From NCBI GenBank assembly GCA_964641215.1, contig CAZXKD010000059.1:1-14885 (forward strand): 14,885 bases of DNA. Direction: 5' to 3'. The translations under genes and the position numbers were made by a program. The stretch's first letter is position 1, and every line of letters starts with the position of its first letter. This DNA is from 13-1-40CM-70-15 sp964641215. Lineage in GTDB: Bacteria; Gemmatimonadota; Gemmatimonadetes; Gemmatimonadales; GWC2-71-9. Below, piece after piece: positions 1-6,273 of the stretch. The notes under the pieces were generated by a model that worked only from the letters and a program-made list of their open reading frames with translations, was not told the origin of the DNA and made no database searches.

Positions 1-57
1 GGGGAGGGGGAGGGGGGGAATGGGGGGGCGGCTGGCACGAGAGGCGAAAATGGCGCC
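1..57. other. G-rich scaffold end
   Basis: The first 28 bases are almost pure G, in runs of 4, 5, 7 and 7 broken only by A, AA and AT. No gene can be read here. The bases at about 39-44 (GAGAGG) are a possible but distant ribosome binding site for the gene at 58. The sequence probably stops here because assembly failed in low-complexity DNA, or because two-colour-chemistry poly-G noise was assembled. The first 30 bases should be treated as low quality. Confidence 0.6.
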
Positions 58-333
58 ATGCGAGGCGCGCCGCTAGCTTGCGGCGTGACTTGGTTCGTCT
101 ACATGCTCCGCTGTCGCGACGGCTCTCTGTACACCGGAATCACCACCGATCTGCGGCGCCGCATCGCCGCCCACCGCGCCGGCAGGGGGAGTCGCTACAC
201 GCGGTCGCGCCTGCCGGTGCACCTCGTGTATCAGGAGCGCCGCGCGACGCGTGCCGCCGCCCTCAAGCGGGAAGCGGCGATCAAGCGATTGAGCCCTCTC
301 GCGAAGCGCCGGCTCGCGCGGCAGCGCGCGTGA
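58..333 (+). CDS. GIY-YIG nuclease family protein (UPF0213/YhbQ-like)
   Basis: This is a single-domain GIY-YIG endonuclease-fold protein of 91 residues, close to the usual 80-100 of the small YhbQ/UPF0213 type. The split motif reads FVYML at residues 13-17 and YTG at 25-27. It is followed by the arginine-rich helix DLRRR (31-35), His39 and the candidate metal-binding Glu72 in KREAAIKRL. The C-terminus is strongly basic, which suits nucleic-acid binding. Relatives act on DNA or are of unknown cellular role, so no substrate is claimed. The ATG at 58 has only a weak, distant Shine-Dalgarno. An in-frame GTG at 85 would still keep the whole domain, so the start is uncertain. The stop overlaps the next start (GTGA at 330-333), which implies translational coupling to SURF1. 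Confidence 0.85.
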   Translation: MRGAPLACGVTWFVYMLRCRDGSLYTGITTDLRRRIAAHRAGRGSRYTRSRLPVHLVYQERRATRAAALKREAAIKRLSPLAKRRLARQRA

Positions 334-1082
334 GGCTGCGACTGCAGGACTGGGTCGGCGCCGTGGGGGCGCTCGCCTGTGCGGGGCTGTTCGTGCGACT
401 CGGGATCTGGCAAGTGCACCGCCTCGAGCAACGTCGTGCCCGCAATGCCGTCCTCGCCGCGCGGCGCGCCCTCCCGCCGATTCTCCTCGGCGCCGCGACG
501 CGCGGACTGACGCCCGATTCCGTGTACGACCGTCGCGTCGTAGCGCGGGGTACGTACGATTACTCCGCGGAGCGACTGTGGACCGGACGCACGTACGAAG
601 GGACTCCAGGGGTGGCGGTGCTCACGCCGCTGCTCCTCGTCCAACCTGGAGCGCGGATGGGAAAGCGGGGGGCGGGAGGGGGAGGGGGGGGCGCGGTGGC
701 GGTTTTTGTTGACCGCGGCTGGGTGCCGTCGCCGGACGGGATGCACATCGACCGTGCAGCCGTGCGAGAGGGGGATACGGCGACGACGGTCGAAGGGCTC
801 GCGCTGGCGGCACCCCGGGCACGGCGGGACCTGGACATCGCCCGGCTCAAGGATTCCGTTTCGTACCCCCTCCTGCCATTCATTCTCCAGGAGTCGCGTG
901 CCGTCCGACCGTCCGAGGGTCCGAGCGTCCGACGCCTGTATCGTTGGCCCGCCCCCGCCCTCGATGACGGGCCGCACCTCTCCTACGCCATCCAGTGGTT
1001 CAGTTTCGCCCTGATCACGCTCGTCGGGACGGCCGTTTTGCTGCGGAAACAGGCGTACGAATCGTCGCGCACTACCATTTGA
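330..1082 (+). CDS. SURF1 family cytochrome oxidase biogenesis protein
   Basis: SURF1/Shy1 proteins are inner-membrane factors that help assemble heme-copper (cytochrome c) oxidase, in several systems by handling heme a. From the GTG at 330 the protein has 250 residues, typical for bacterial SURF1. It shows the family topology: an N-terminal membrane helix (about 9-26) running into the hallmark LGIWQVHRLEQRRARN, a periplasmic domain with FVDRGWVP (about 125-132), and a C-terminal YAIQWFSFA (from 219) leading into a second membrane helix. The GTG was chosen because the upstream part of this frame lies inside the GIY-YIG gene and has no SURF1 similarity. A glycine-rich insert (about 110-121) coded by G6 and G8 runs sits just before the conserved FVDRGW strand. 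No oxidase genes lie in this window. The pairing with a GIY-YIG gene gives no functional clue. Confidence 0.88.
   Translation: MRLRLQDWVGAVGALACAGLFVRLGIWQVHRLEQRRARNAVLAARRALPPILLGAATRGLTPDSVYDRRVVARGTYDYSAERLWTGRTYEGTPGVAVLTPLLLVQPGARMGKRGAGGGGGGAVAVFVDRGWVPSPDGMHIDRAAVREGDTATTVEGLALAAPRARRDLDIARLKDSVSYPLLPFILQESRAVRPSEGPSVRRLYRWPAPALDDGPHLSYAIQWFSFALITLVGTAVLLRKQAYESSRTTI
667..691 (+). repeat. in-frame poly-G tracts inside SURF1
   Basis: Runs of 6, 3, 5 and 8 G separated by single C or A bases code for a Gly-rich loop. The conserved SURF1 blocks on both sides stay in one frame, so the tract length given here preserves the frame. A one-base slip in the G8 run (684-691) would abolish the C-terminal half of the protein. 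Confidence 0.8.
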
Positions 1083-1183
1083 GGGTCCGGTTCGCGATAT
1101 TTCTTTGCAAATCGCCCGCGGCGTGCGTCTGCGCTGATGCACCGGCGGGCCGTTTCGTCTGCTGTCTCGAGAGGAGATCCTGC

Positions 1184-1876
1184 ATGCCCGCTGCCATTCC
1201 GCTGAAGCGCCCCGTCAAGGTCGGACAGCTCGTGCGTCGCCGTCTCAAGGAGCTGCGGCGCACGCCCCGCGAGCTCGCGGAAGCCTTGCAGGTGACGGAG
1301 CGGTATATCGCGGAGCTGGTGTCGGGCCGGCGCCTGCCACCCGCGCCGACGCGCGCGGATGTGTACACGCCGATGACCAAGTTCCTGCGGCTGCACCGCA
1401 ACGACCTGCCGACCTGTGCGCGGGCGGAGCGGGAGGAAGGGGGACCCAGCCGGCGTCGCCCGTCCCCTCGCGTGCGTGAGCTGCTGCTCGAGCTGTGCGA
1501 GCCGACCCGGGCGCGCGTGCTGTCCCGCCGGCTGACGCAGAAGCATGTCGGTGGAGCCGCAGGAGGTCCGCCACTCGATGCTCTGGTCGCGCAGCGACTG
1601 CTGGAGGTGGCGCAAGGGTTTGTGCGCCGCCAGCTGGACGACGAAGTCGGCATCCGCGTGGCCTCGAGCCGCGAGGGGTGCACGTATCTCGAGCTGCGCA
1701 TGAAGCTGCTCGAGTTCCTGGACGCGACGGCGTCCAGCATCACTCCGGCGGATGTGGAGGACTTCTTTCGGCCTCGCATCGGGTCCTGGGACCTCGATTT
1801 CGAGACCCAGACGATGCGGATCGTGTTGCGGACGCAGGAGCCGGCGCCGCGTCAGAAGCGGGCGTTGGCGATCTGA
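1184..1876 (+). CDS. XRE-type helix-turn-helix regulator, function unknown
   Basis: This 230-residue protein has an N-terminal helix-turn-helix of the Cro/C1 (XRE) type. Residues about 13-55 read as scaffold helices plus a recognition segment (RELAEALQVTERYIAELVSG). These are followed by a conserved-looking RLPPAPTRADVYTPMTKFLR stretch that I recall from a group of HTH proteins in Gemmatimonadota, Acidobacteriota and myxobacteria. The remaining 130 or so residues are helical, charged and of no domain I recognise, perhaps for oligomerisation or ligand sensing. The start is the ATG at 1184, with a GAGGAG Shine-Dalgarno at 1171-1176; an open frame extends upstream to 995 but overlaps SURF1 and has no such site. 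DNA binding is likely, the targets unknown. The gene converges on the cold-shock gene and the two share a terminator. Confidence 0.75.
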   Translation: MPAAIPLKRPVKVGQLVRRRLKELRRTPRELAEALQVTERYIAELVSGRRLPPAPTRADVYTPMTKFLRLHRNDLPTCARAEREEGGPSRRRPSPRVRELLLELCEPTRARVLSRRLTQKHVGGAAGGPPLDALVAQRLLEVAQGFVRRQLDDEVGIRVASSREGCTYLELRMKLLEFLDATASSITPADVEDFFRPRIGSWDLDFETQTMRIVLRTQEPAPRQKRALAI

Positions 1877-1892
1877 GGCCCCCGCGGCTTCC

Positions 1893-1939
1893 CGAAACGC
1901 AAACGGCGCCGCCCCAACAGGGTGGCGCCGTTCGTTTCG
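1893..1939. terminator. bidirectional intrinsic terminator between convergent genes
   Basis: A long hairpin has the perfect core arms AACGGCGCC (1902-1910) and GGCGCCGTT (1924-1932). Inside these, three C-G pairs and one G-U pair close a CAACA loop. Outside the core, CGAAACG (1893-1899) pairs with CGTTTCG (1933-1939) across a two-base bulge. A/T bases flank the core on both sides, so it can serve the HTH gene (+) and the cold-shock gene (-). The U-tracts are short, which is usual in very GC-rich genomes. Confidence 0.7.
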
Positions 1940-1954
1940 CGGTACCGCGGTCGG

Positions 1955-2164
1955 TTACAGCTTCACGACGTTCTGAGCGGCGGGGCCCTTTTGGCCCTGA
2001 ACCACTTCGAACTCGACCCGCTGGCCCTCGGCCAGGGTCTTGAAGCCATCCTGCTGGATCGCGGTGTGATGCACGAAGCAGTCCTTTTCGCCGTTCTCGG
2101 GCGTGATGAAGCCGAAGCCCTTCGCGTCGTTGAACCACTTCACGGTACCGGTGATGCGTGCCAT
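1955..2164 (-). CDS. CspA-family cold-shock protein
   Basis: A 69-residue cold-shock-domain protein, full length for the family. It binds single-stranded RNA or DNA and melts RNA secondary structure in the cytoplasm. The N-terminal GTVKWFNDAKGFGFI contains RNP1 (KGFGFI). RNP2 reads CFVHHTAI; the more usual form is VFVHFSAI, so one aromatic position is His, a change I believe also occurs in other bacterial Csps. A good Shine-Dalgarno (AGGAG, spacing 10) precedes the ATG at 2164. The gene lies 18 bases downstream of rpsU on the same strand with no terminator between them, so the two are probably co-transcribed and could rise together on cold shock or when translation restarts. It ends at the bidirectional hairpin. 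Confidence 0.95.
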   Translation of the reverse strand: MARITGTVKWFNDAKGFGFITPENGEKDCFVHHTAIQQDGFKTLAEGQRVEFEVVQGQKGPAAQNVVKL

Positions 2165-2182
2165 ACTGGTGGTACTCCTGAC

Positions 2183-2377
2183 TTAGTGTTCGCGACGGCG
2201 CGCGGCCTTCGCCTTGCGGCGTGCCGCGGACTTGTCCTTCCGCCGTCGTTGAGCGGCCCTGCTCTCGTAGAAGCGCTTGCGCTTCAAGTCCTGGAACAGA
2301 CCGGCCCGCGTAATCTGCCGGCGGAACTTCTTCAGGACCCAGTCCAGTCGGTCGTTCTCGCCCAGCGTGATTTCCAT
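2183..2377 (-). CDS. rpsU: 30S ribosomal protein S21
   Basis: S21 is a small, very basic protein of the 30S subunit that sits near the anti-Shine-Dalgarno end of 16S rRNA and helps start translation. The 64 residues begin MEITLGENDRLDWVLKKFRR and continue with the family signature ITRAGLFQDLKRKRFYES. The C-terminal tail is almost wholly Lys, Arg and Ala. The ATG at 2377 was chosen because the conserved N-terminus begins there and GGGAG lies 8 bases upstream. An in-frame GTG at 2404 would add nine unconserved residues. The gene is first in a probable rpsU-csp operon, driven by a consensus-like promoter at 2499-2527 with an untranslated leader of roughly 115 bases. Confidence 0.93.
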   Translation of the reverse strand: MEITLGENDRLDWVLKKFRRQITRAGLFQDLKRKRFYESRAAQRRRKDKSAARRKAKAARRREH

Positions 2378-2415
2378 CGGCCGCGCTCCCGGAGAGAGGC
2401 TCACCAGAAACGAAA

Positions 2416-2443
2416 GAGGACCGGAGACGAAGCCCAGGTCCTC
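2416..2443 (-). promoter_or_regulatory. hairpin in the rpsU leader
   Basis: Perfect 7-bp arms (GAGGACC at 2416-2422 and GGTCCTC at 2437-2443) enclose a 14-base loop within the long predicted rpsU 5' leader, about 40 bases upstream of the start. Leaders of ribosomal-protein genes often carry autoregulatory structures, but this one matches no leader I recognise. Its function is unproven. Confidence 0.35.
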
Positions 2444-2498
2444 GGACAGTCACTGGTGTTCAGCACGGCACCGTGCCGCGCCATGTCGCTCGCGAGGA

Positions 2499-2527
2499 AG
2501 TTTCGCATCAGGGGCGGGGTTTGTCAA
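2499..2527 (-). promoter_or_regulatory. sigma70-type promoter for rpsU-csp
   Basis: On the minus strand a perfect -35 box TTGACA (2527-2522) is separated by exactly 17 bases from GAAACT (2504-2499), which matches the -10 consensus at three positions. Transcription should start near 2492 and give a leader of about 115 bases before the rpsU ATG. Confidence 0.6.
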
Positions 2528-2571
2528 CTCCCACGACGAGTGCCCCCGACCTCTCCCCACGACGCCGTTCC

Positions 2572-2600
2572 TTGACGCTTGTTCTGGGCGCCTGCAGTAT
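2572..2600 (+). promoter_or_regulatory. candidate promoter for the TolB/amidohydrolase gene
   Basis: TTGACG (2572-2577) lies 17 bases upstream of CAGTAT (2595-2600), giving a start near 2607 and a leader of about 38 bases. It lies back to back with the rpsU promoter: the two -35 boxes are about 44 bases apart. The -35 is good and the -10 weak. Confidence 0.45.
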
Positions 2601-2644
2601 TTACGTCGTACCCCACGCCGTCGTTCCCACCCCGGAGATCAGTT

Positions 2645-5600
2645 ATGCGCCGGTTGCTCGTCGCGACGTTCCTCGCCGCCGTCATCCCCTTGTCCCCGCC
2701 CTGGGCCCACCGCTATCGAACGTCGCCGAGCTTGGCGGCACCCGACACCGCAAAGAAGCGGGACAGCCTGCCGCTCACGCCGACCCGCAAGGTCGAGTTT
2801 GACACCCACGAGGGAACCTGGATGTCCCTCGATGTCTCCCCCGATGGCCGGAGCATCGTCTTCGAGCTGCTCGGCGACTTGTACACGATGGCGATCGGCG
2901 GCGGGAGTGCCACTCGGATCACCTCCGGCCCCGCGTTCGACTCGCAGCCCCGCTATTCGCCCGACGGTCGGCACATCGTCTACCTCTCCGACCGGAGCGG
3001 CGCCGAGAACATTTGGATCTGCGATGCCGACGGGAAGAACGCCAAACCCCTGACCAAGGGCTCCAATCAGCTGTACGCCTCTCCGGTCTGGACCCCTGAG
3101 GGTAATTACATCGTCGCTTCGCGCACGAGCGGCGTCCTGGGCAGCGTCTATGAGCTGTGGCTGTATCACAAGGAGGGTGGCTCGGGCGTCGCGATGGTGA
3201 AGAACCCGCCCCCTCGCCCTGGGGTGCCGGCCCTGAACACGCTGGGCGCGGCGTTCGGCCGTGACCCCCGCTACATCTGGGTCAGCCGCCACCGTGGCGG
3301 CTTCGGCTACAATCTGCAGTACCCGTTATGGCAGCTGGCGCTCTACGATCGCCAGACGGGCAAGATGTTCCCCCAGACAGATCTCTACGGCAGCGCCATG
3401 CGCCCAATCCTGTCGCCCGACGGGAAGTGGCTCGTGTACGCGACCCGATACGATGCCGAGACCGGACTGCGATTGCGCAATCTGGCGAGCGGCGACGAGC
3501 GGTGGCTGGTCTACCCGGTCACCCGGGACGACCAGGAGTCTCGCTTCACGCGCGATCTGATGCCGGGATCCGCGTTTACGCCCGATTCCAAGGCTCTCAT
3601 CACGGCCTACAACGGCAAGATCATGCGCGTGGACATCGCCTCCGGGCAGGCGAGCGAGATCCCCTTCACGGCGCATGTGGAGCAGAACCTCGGCCCGCTG
3701 GTCCGCTTCGACAACCGGGCCGACACGGGCCAGGTGCTGGCCCGCCAGATCCGCAACGCGAGCCTCTCGCCCGACGGCCGTCACATGGCGTTCAGCGCGC
3801 TCGACAAGGTCTACGTGATGGACCTGCCGAACGGCCCGCCACGGCGTCTCACGAGCGACACCGTGCACGAGCAGGTGCCGGGGTGGTCGCCGGACGGGCA
3901 ATGGATCGCCTATGTCACCTGGACGGAGGAAGGCGGGTATGTGGCCAAGGCGCGCGCCGACGGCCGCAGCGCGCCGCTCCGGCTCACTCCGGAGGCGGCA
4001 TTCTATGACACGCCGGTCTGGTCGCCCGACGGTCAGCGCATCGTGGTGATCAAAGGCCCGCGGCTGCCCCGCATTACAGAACATTTCGGGCCGGGGTACG
4101 AGCTCGCCTGGCTGCCGGCGGCGGGCGGTGCCAGCACCCGGATCACGCCGCTCGGCAACGTGGGCCGGCCCCACTTCGGGCGCGACCCCAACCGCATCTT
4201 CATCTACGACGTCGGGGACGGCCTGGTATCGATGCGCTATGACGGCACCGATCGGCGGGCGTACCTCAAGGTCACCGGCTACACCTACCCCGGTCCTGGC
4301 GCCGAGCCGGACCCCGCCGATGAGATCCTCGTCGCGCCGGACACGGACCGGGTGCTCGCGCAGGCTGGCAACAACGTCTATCTCGTGACCCTGCCGGAGG
4401 TGGGGGGGGAGACGCCCAGCATCAACGTCTCCGATCCCTCCGCCGCCCCCTTCCCGGTGAAACGCCTGACCAAGATCGGCGGCGACTTCATCGGCTGGGC
4501 GGCGGACGGCAAATCGGCGTACTGGTCCATCGGGCGGTCCTTCTTCCGCTACGACCCCGCGACGGCCGACTCGCTGCAAAAGCTCAAGGCCGTCGCCGAC
4601 TCCGCGCGCACCGACTCCTTGAAGCCCGACAGCACCCGGGGCTGGAAGCCCGACTCGGCGTTCAAGGCGCGCGTCGACTCGCTGAACAAGCTGCCTGCGT
4701 ATGAGCCGGTGCGCGTCGACGTGACGATCCGGGCCCCGCGCGACGTGCCGAAGGGGTCGCTCGTGCTACGCGGCGCGCGCGTCGTGTCGATGAAGCGTGA
4801 CGAGGTGATCGAAGGCGGCGACGTCGTCGTGACCGATAACCGCATCGCCTGCGTGGGGGCCAAAGGTAGCTGCCCGGTGCCGGCGGGCGCCCGAGTGATG
4901 GATCTGGCAGGGAAAACCATCATCCCCGGATTCATCGACGTGCACGCCCATCCGTGGCCGGAGTGGGGCATCCACCAGACTCAGGTCTGGAAGTACCTGG
5001 CCAACCTCGCGTACGGCGTCACGACGACGCGCGATCCCCAGACGGCGACGACCGACGTGCTCACGTACGCCGACCAGGTGGAGACTGGCGAGCTGCTCGG
5101 GCCACGGATCTATCATACGGGTCCCGGCGTCTTTTGGGACGAAAATTTTCAGAGCCTCGACGACGCGCGCAACGCGCTGCGGCGCTACAGCGAGTTTTAC
5201 GGCACGAAGTGGATCAAGGAATACATGACCGGCACGCGCAAACAACGGCAGTGGGTGATCATGGCCGCCAAGGAACTGGGGCTGATGCCCACCACCGAAG
5301 GCGGGCTCGACTTCAAGATGAACCTCACGGAGGCCCTGGACGGGTACCCGGGCCACGAGCACAGCTACCCGATCATGCCGCTCTACACCGATGACGTGCA
5401 GCTGATCGCACAATCCGGGATCACCTACACGCCGACGCTGCTCGTGTCCTACGGGGGGCCGTTCAGCGAGAACTATTTCTACGAGCGCTACGACATTCAC
5501 GATAACGCCAAGATCCGGCGCTTCCTTCCTCACGAGGAAGTCGACCGCCGCGCCGAGCGGCGGCCCTGGTTTCGGGAGAACCAGTATGTTTTCCCCCGCA

Positions 5601-5992
5601 TCGCCGGCTCCGCGGCCGCCATTCTGCGCGCCGGGGGCAATGTCGGCCTCGGCTGCCACGGCCAGCTCGACGGTCTCGGTTGCCATTGGGAGCTGTGGGC
5701 CATGGCGGCGGGCGGCATGACGCCGCACGAGGTGTTGCAGGTGGGCACGATGGACGGCGCCCGCGCACTCGGCATGGAGCACGACCTCGGCTCGCTCGAG
5801 CCCGGCAAGCTGGCCGACCTCATGGTGCTCGACGCCAATCCGCTCGAAGACATCCACAACACCACCACCATACGCTACGTGATGAAGAACGGCAGACTGT
5901 ATGAAGGCAACACGCTGAACGAGGTGTGGCCGCGGCAGAAACCGCTGCCGCCGATGTGGTGGTGGGGACAGGAACCGAACGGCGTCAAGTAA
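2645..5992 (+). CDS. exported TolB-propeller/amidohydrolase fusion protein
   Basis: A 1115-residue protein with a signal-like N-terminus (MRRLLVATFLAAVIPLSPPWA). The first half (about 55-620) is a TolB/WD40-like beta-propeller with at least eight PD40-type motifs such as SPDGRSIVF, SPDGRHIVYLSDRSG and SPDGQWIAYVTW. A Ser/Asp/Lys-rich linker (about 640-695) leads to an amidohydrolase-superfamily TIM barrel (about 700-1090). That domain has the strand-1 metal pair His767/His769 (VHAHPWPEWG), a candidate carboxylated lysine Lys858 (WIKEYM) and His904/His906. The usual final GTD aspartate is replaced: the segment reads GLGCHGQL, with His1005 where Asp is expected, followed by GCHWEL (His1014). 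The enzyme probably acts in the periplasm or outside the cell on a peptide-like or cyclic-amide substrate, which cannot be named. The ATG at 2645 has GGAG 7 bases upstream and starts the signal peptide; a TTG at 2579 is less likely. Confidence 0.9.
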   Translation: MRRLLVATFLAAVIPLSPPWAHRYRTSPSLAAPDTAKKRDSLPLTPTRKVEFDTHEGTWMSLDVSPDGRSIVFELLGDLYTMAIGGGSATRITSGPAFDSQPRYSPDGRHIVYLSDRSGAENIWICDADGKNAKPLTKGSNQLYASPVWTPEGNYIVASRTSGVLGSVYELWLYHKEGGSGVAMVKNPPPRPGVPALNTLGAAFGRDPRYIWVSRHRGGFGYNLQYPLWQLALYDRQTGKMFPQTDLYGSAMRPILSPDGKWLVYATRYDAETGLRLRNLASGDERWLVYPVTRDDQESRFTRDLMPGSAFTPDSKALITAYNGKIMRVDIASGQASEIPFTAHVEQNLGPLVRFDNRADTGQVLARQIRNASLSPDGRHMAFSALDKVYVMDLPNGPPRRLTSDTVHEQVPGWSPDGQWIAYVTWTEEGGYVAKARADGRSAPLRLTPEAAFYDTPVWSPDGQRIVVIKGPRLPRITEHFGPGYELAWLPAAGGASTRITPLGNVGRPHFGRDPNRIFIYDVGDGLVSMRYDGTDRRAYLKVTGYTYPGPGAEPDPADEILVAPDTDRVLAQAGNNVYLVTLPEVGGETPSINVSDPSAAPFPVKRLTKIGGDFIGWAADGKSAYWSIGRSFFRYDPATADSLQKLKAVADSARTDSLKPDSTRGWKPDSAFKARVDSLNKLPAYEPVRVDVTIRAPRDVPKGSLVLRGARVVSMKRDEVIEGGDVVVTDNRIACVGAKGSCPVPAGARVMDLAGKTIIPGFIDVHAHPWPEWGIHQTQVWKYLANLAYGVTTTRDPQTATTDVLTYADQVETGELLGPRIYHTGPGVFWDENFQSLDDARNALRRYSEFYGTKWIKEYMTGTRKQRQWVIMAAKELGLMPTTEGGLDFKMNLTEALDGYPGHEHSYPIMPLYTDDVQLIAQSGITYTPTLLVSYGGPFSENYFYERYDIHDNAKIRRFLPHEEVDRRAERRPWFRENQYVFPRIAGSAAAILRAGGNVGLGCHGQLDGLGCHWELWAMAAGGMTPHEVLQVGTMDGARALGMEHDLGSLEPGKLADLMVLDANPLEDIHNTTTIRYVMKNGRLYEGNTLNEVWPRQKPLPPMWWWGQEPNGVK
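4402..4409 (+). repeat. in-frame G8 tract inside the amidohydrolase fusion gene
   Basis: Eight consecutive G bases code for part of Val-Gly-Gly-Glu in the propeller half. The frame is intact on both sides. It is one of several G-runs of eight or more on the coding strand of genes in this window. Confidence 0.85.
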
Positions 5993-6008
5993 CAAACCGG
6001 TGAGGACA

Positions 6009-6056
6009 AACGTCGAGGAGCGTCGTCCGTCTCTCCTTGACGTTTCTCCTCGACGT
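6009..6056 (+). terminator. terminator region with two alternative hairpins
   Basis: One left arm (6009-6020, AACGTCGAGGAG) can pair with either of two right arms. One is CTCCTTGACGTT at 6033-6044 (12 bp with one G-U pair and a 12-base loop). The other is CTCCTCGACGT at 6046-6056 (11 bp, perfect, with a 25-base loop). It begins 17 bases after the amidohydrolase stop, which suits a terminator, but no real U-tract follows. The second right arm may be a duplicate of the first. Confidence 0.5.
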
Positions 6057-6065
6057 CGTTAGCTT
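6037..6065 (+). promoter_or_regulatory. possible promoter for the DEAD-box helicase
   Basis: TTGACG (6037-6042) and TAGCTT (6060-6065) are spaced by 17 bases, with transcription predicted to start near 6072. The -10 is a weak match. The -35 lies inside the terminator hairpin region, so terminator and promoter would overlap. Confidence 0.3.
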
Positions 6066-6097
6066 CCACCGCGCAATTTAAGAACCGCGAGCTGGCA

Positions 6098-6146
6098 TCC
6101 TTCCGAAGGACGGTCCCGCTCAGGTGCGGGCCTCACATCCGTAGGC
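6098..6146 (+). promoter_or_regulatory. structured leader upstream of the helicase, cut by the gap
   Basis: Three small hairpins stand in a row: TCCTT/AAGGA (6098-6110), CCCGC/GCGGG (6115-6130) and GCCT/AGGC (6130-6146). ACGG (6110-6113) can also pair with CCGT (6139-6142) around the middle hairpin. The sequence then runs into Ns at 6154, so the rest of the leader cannot be seen. Structured 5' leaders are known on cold-induced helicase and Csp genes. I do not recognise a named RNA family here. Confidence 0.3.
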
Positions 6147-6153
6147 TCAATCC

Positions 6154-6253
6154 NNNNNNNNNNNNNNNNNNNNNNNNNNNNNNNNNNNNNNNNNNNNNNN
6201 NNNNNNNNNNNNNNNNNNNNNNNNNNNNNNNNNNNNNNNNNNNNNNNNNNNNN
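6154..6253. other. assembly gap of 100 Ns
   Basis: Exactly 100 Ns join two contigs. This is a conventional placeholder, so the true length is unknown and anything could be missing between 6153 and 6254. The bases after the gap resume only 20 bases before the helicase start codon. Confidence 0.98.
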
Positions 6254-6273
6254 TCGACGCAGTCAGGAGTAGT

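Noticed and set aside
78..329. N-terminal extension of the SURF1 frame upstream of GTG 330
   Set aside because: It overlaps the GIY-YIG gene, whose frame has clear family motifs, and the extension shows no SURF1 likeness.
1094..1115. Imperfect inverted repeat GCGAT...ATCGC upstream of the HTH gene, as an autoregulatory operator
   Set aside because: The stem is only 5 bp plus a bulged extension, and no convincing promoter lies beside it, so chance cannot be excluded.
3326..4579. Long minus-strand open frame of 417 codons (and another at 4766-5995) opposite the amidohydrolase fusion
   Set aside because: These are GC-rich antisense shadows: Arg/Val/His-rich, with no recognisable domain, lying opposite clear propeller and barrel motifs on the plus strand.
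6012..6028. GAGGAGCG resembling the start of an SAH riboswitch
   Set aside because: The bases belong to the arm of a perfect hairpin downstream of a stop codon, the partner AGGCUCG-type segment is missing, and the downstream gene is a helicase with no link to the methyl cycle.
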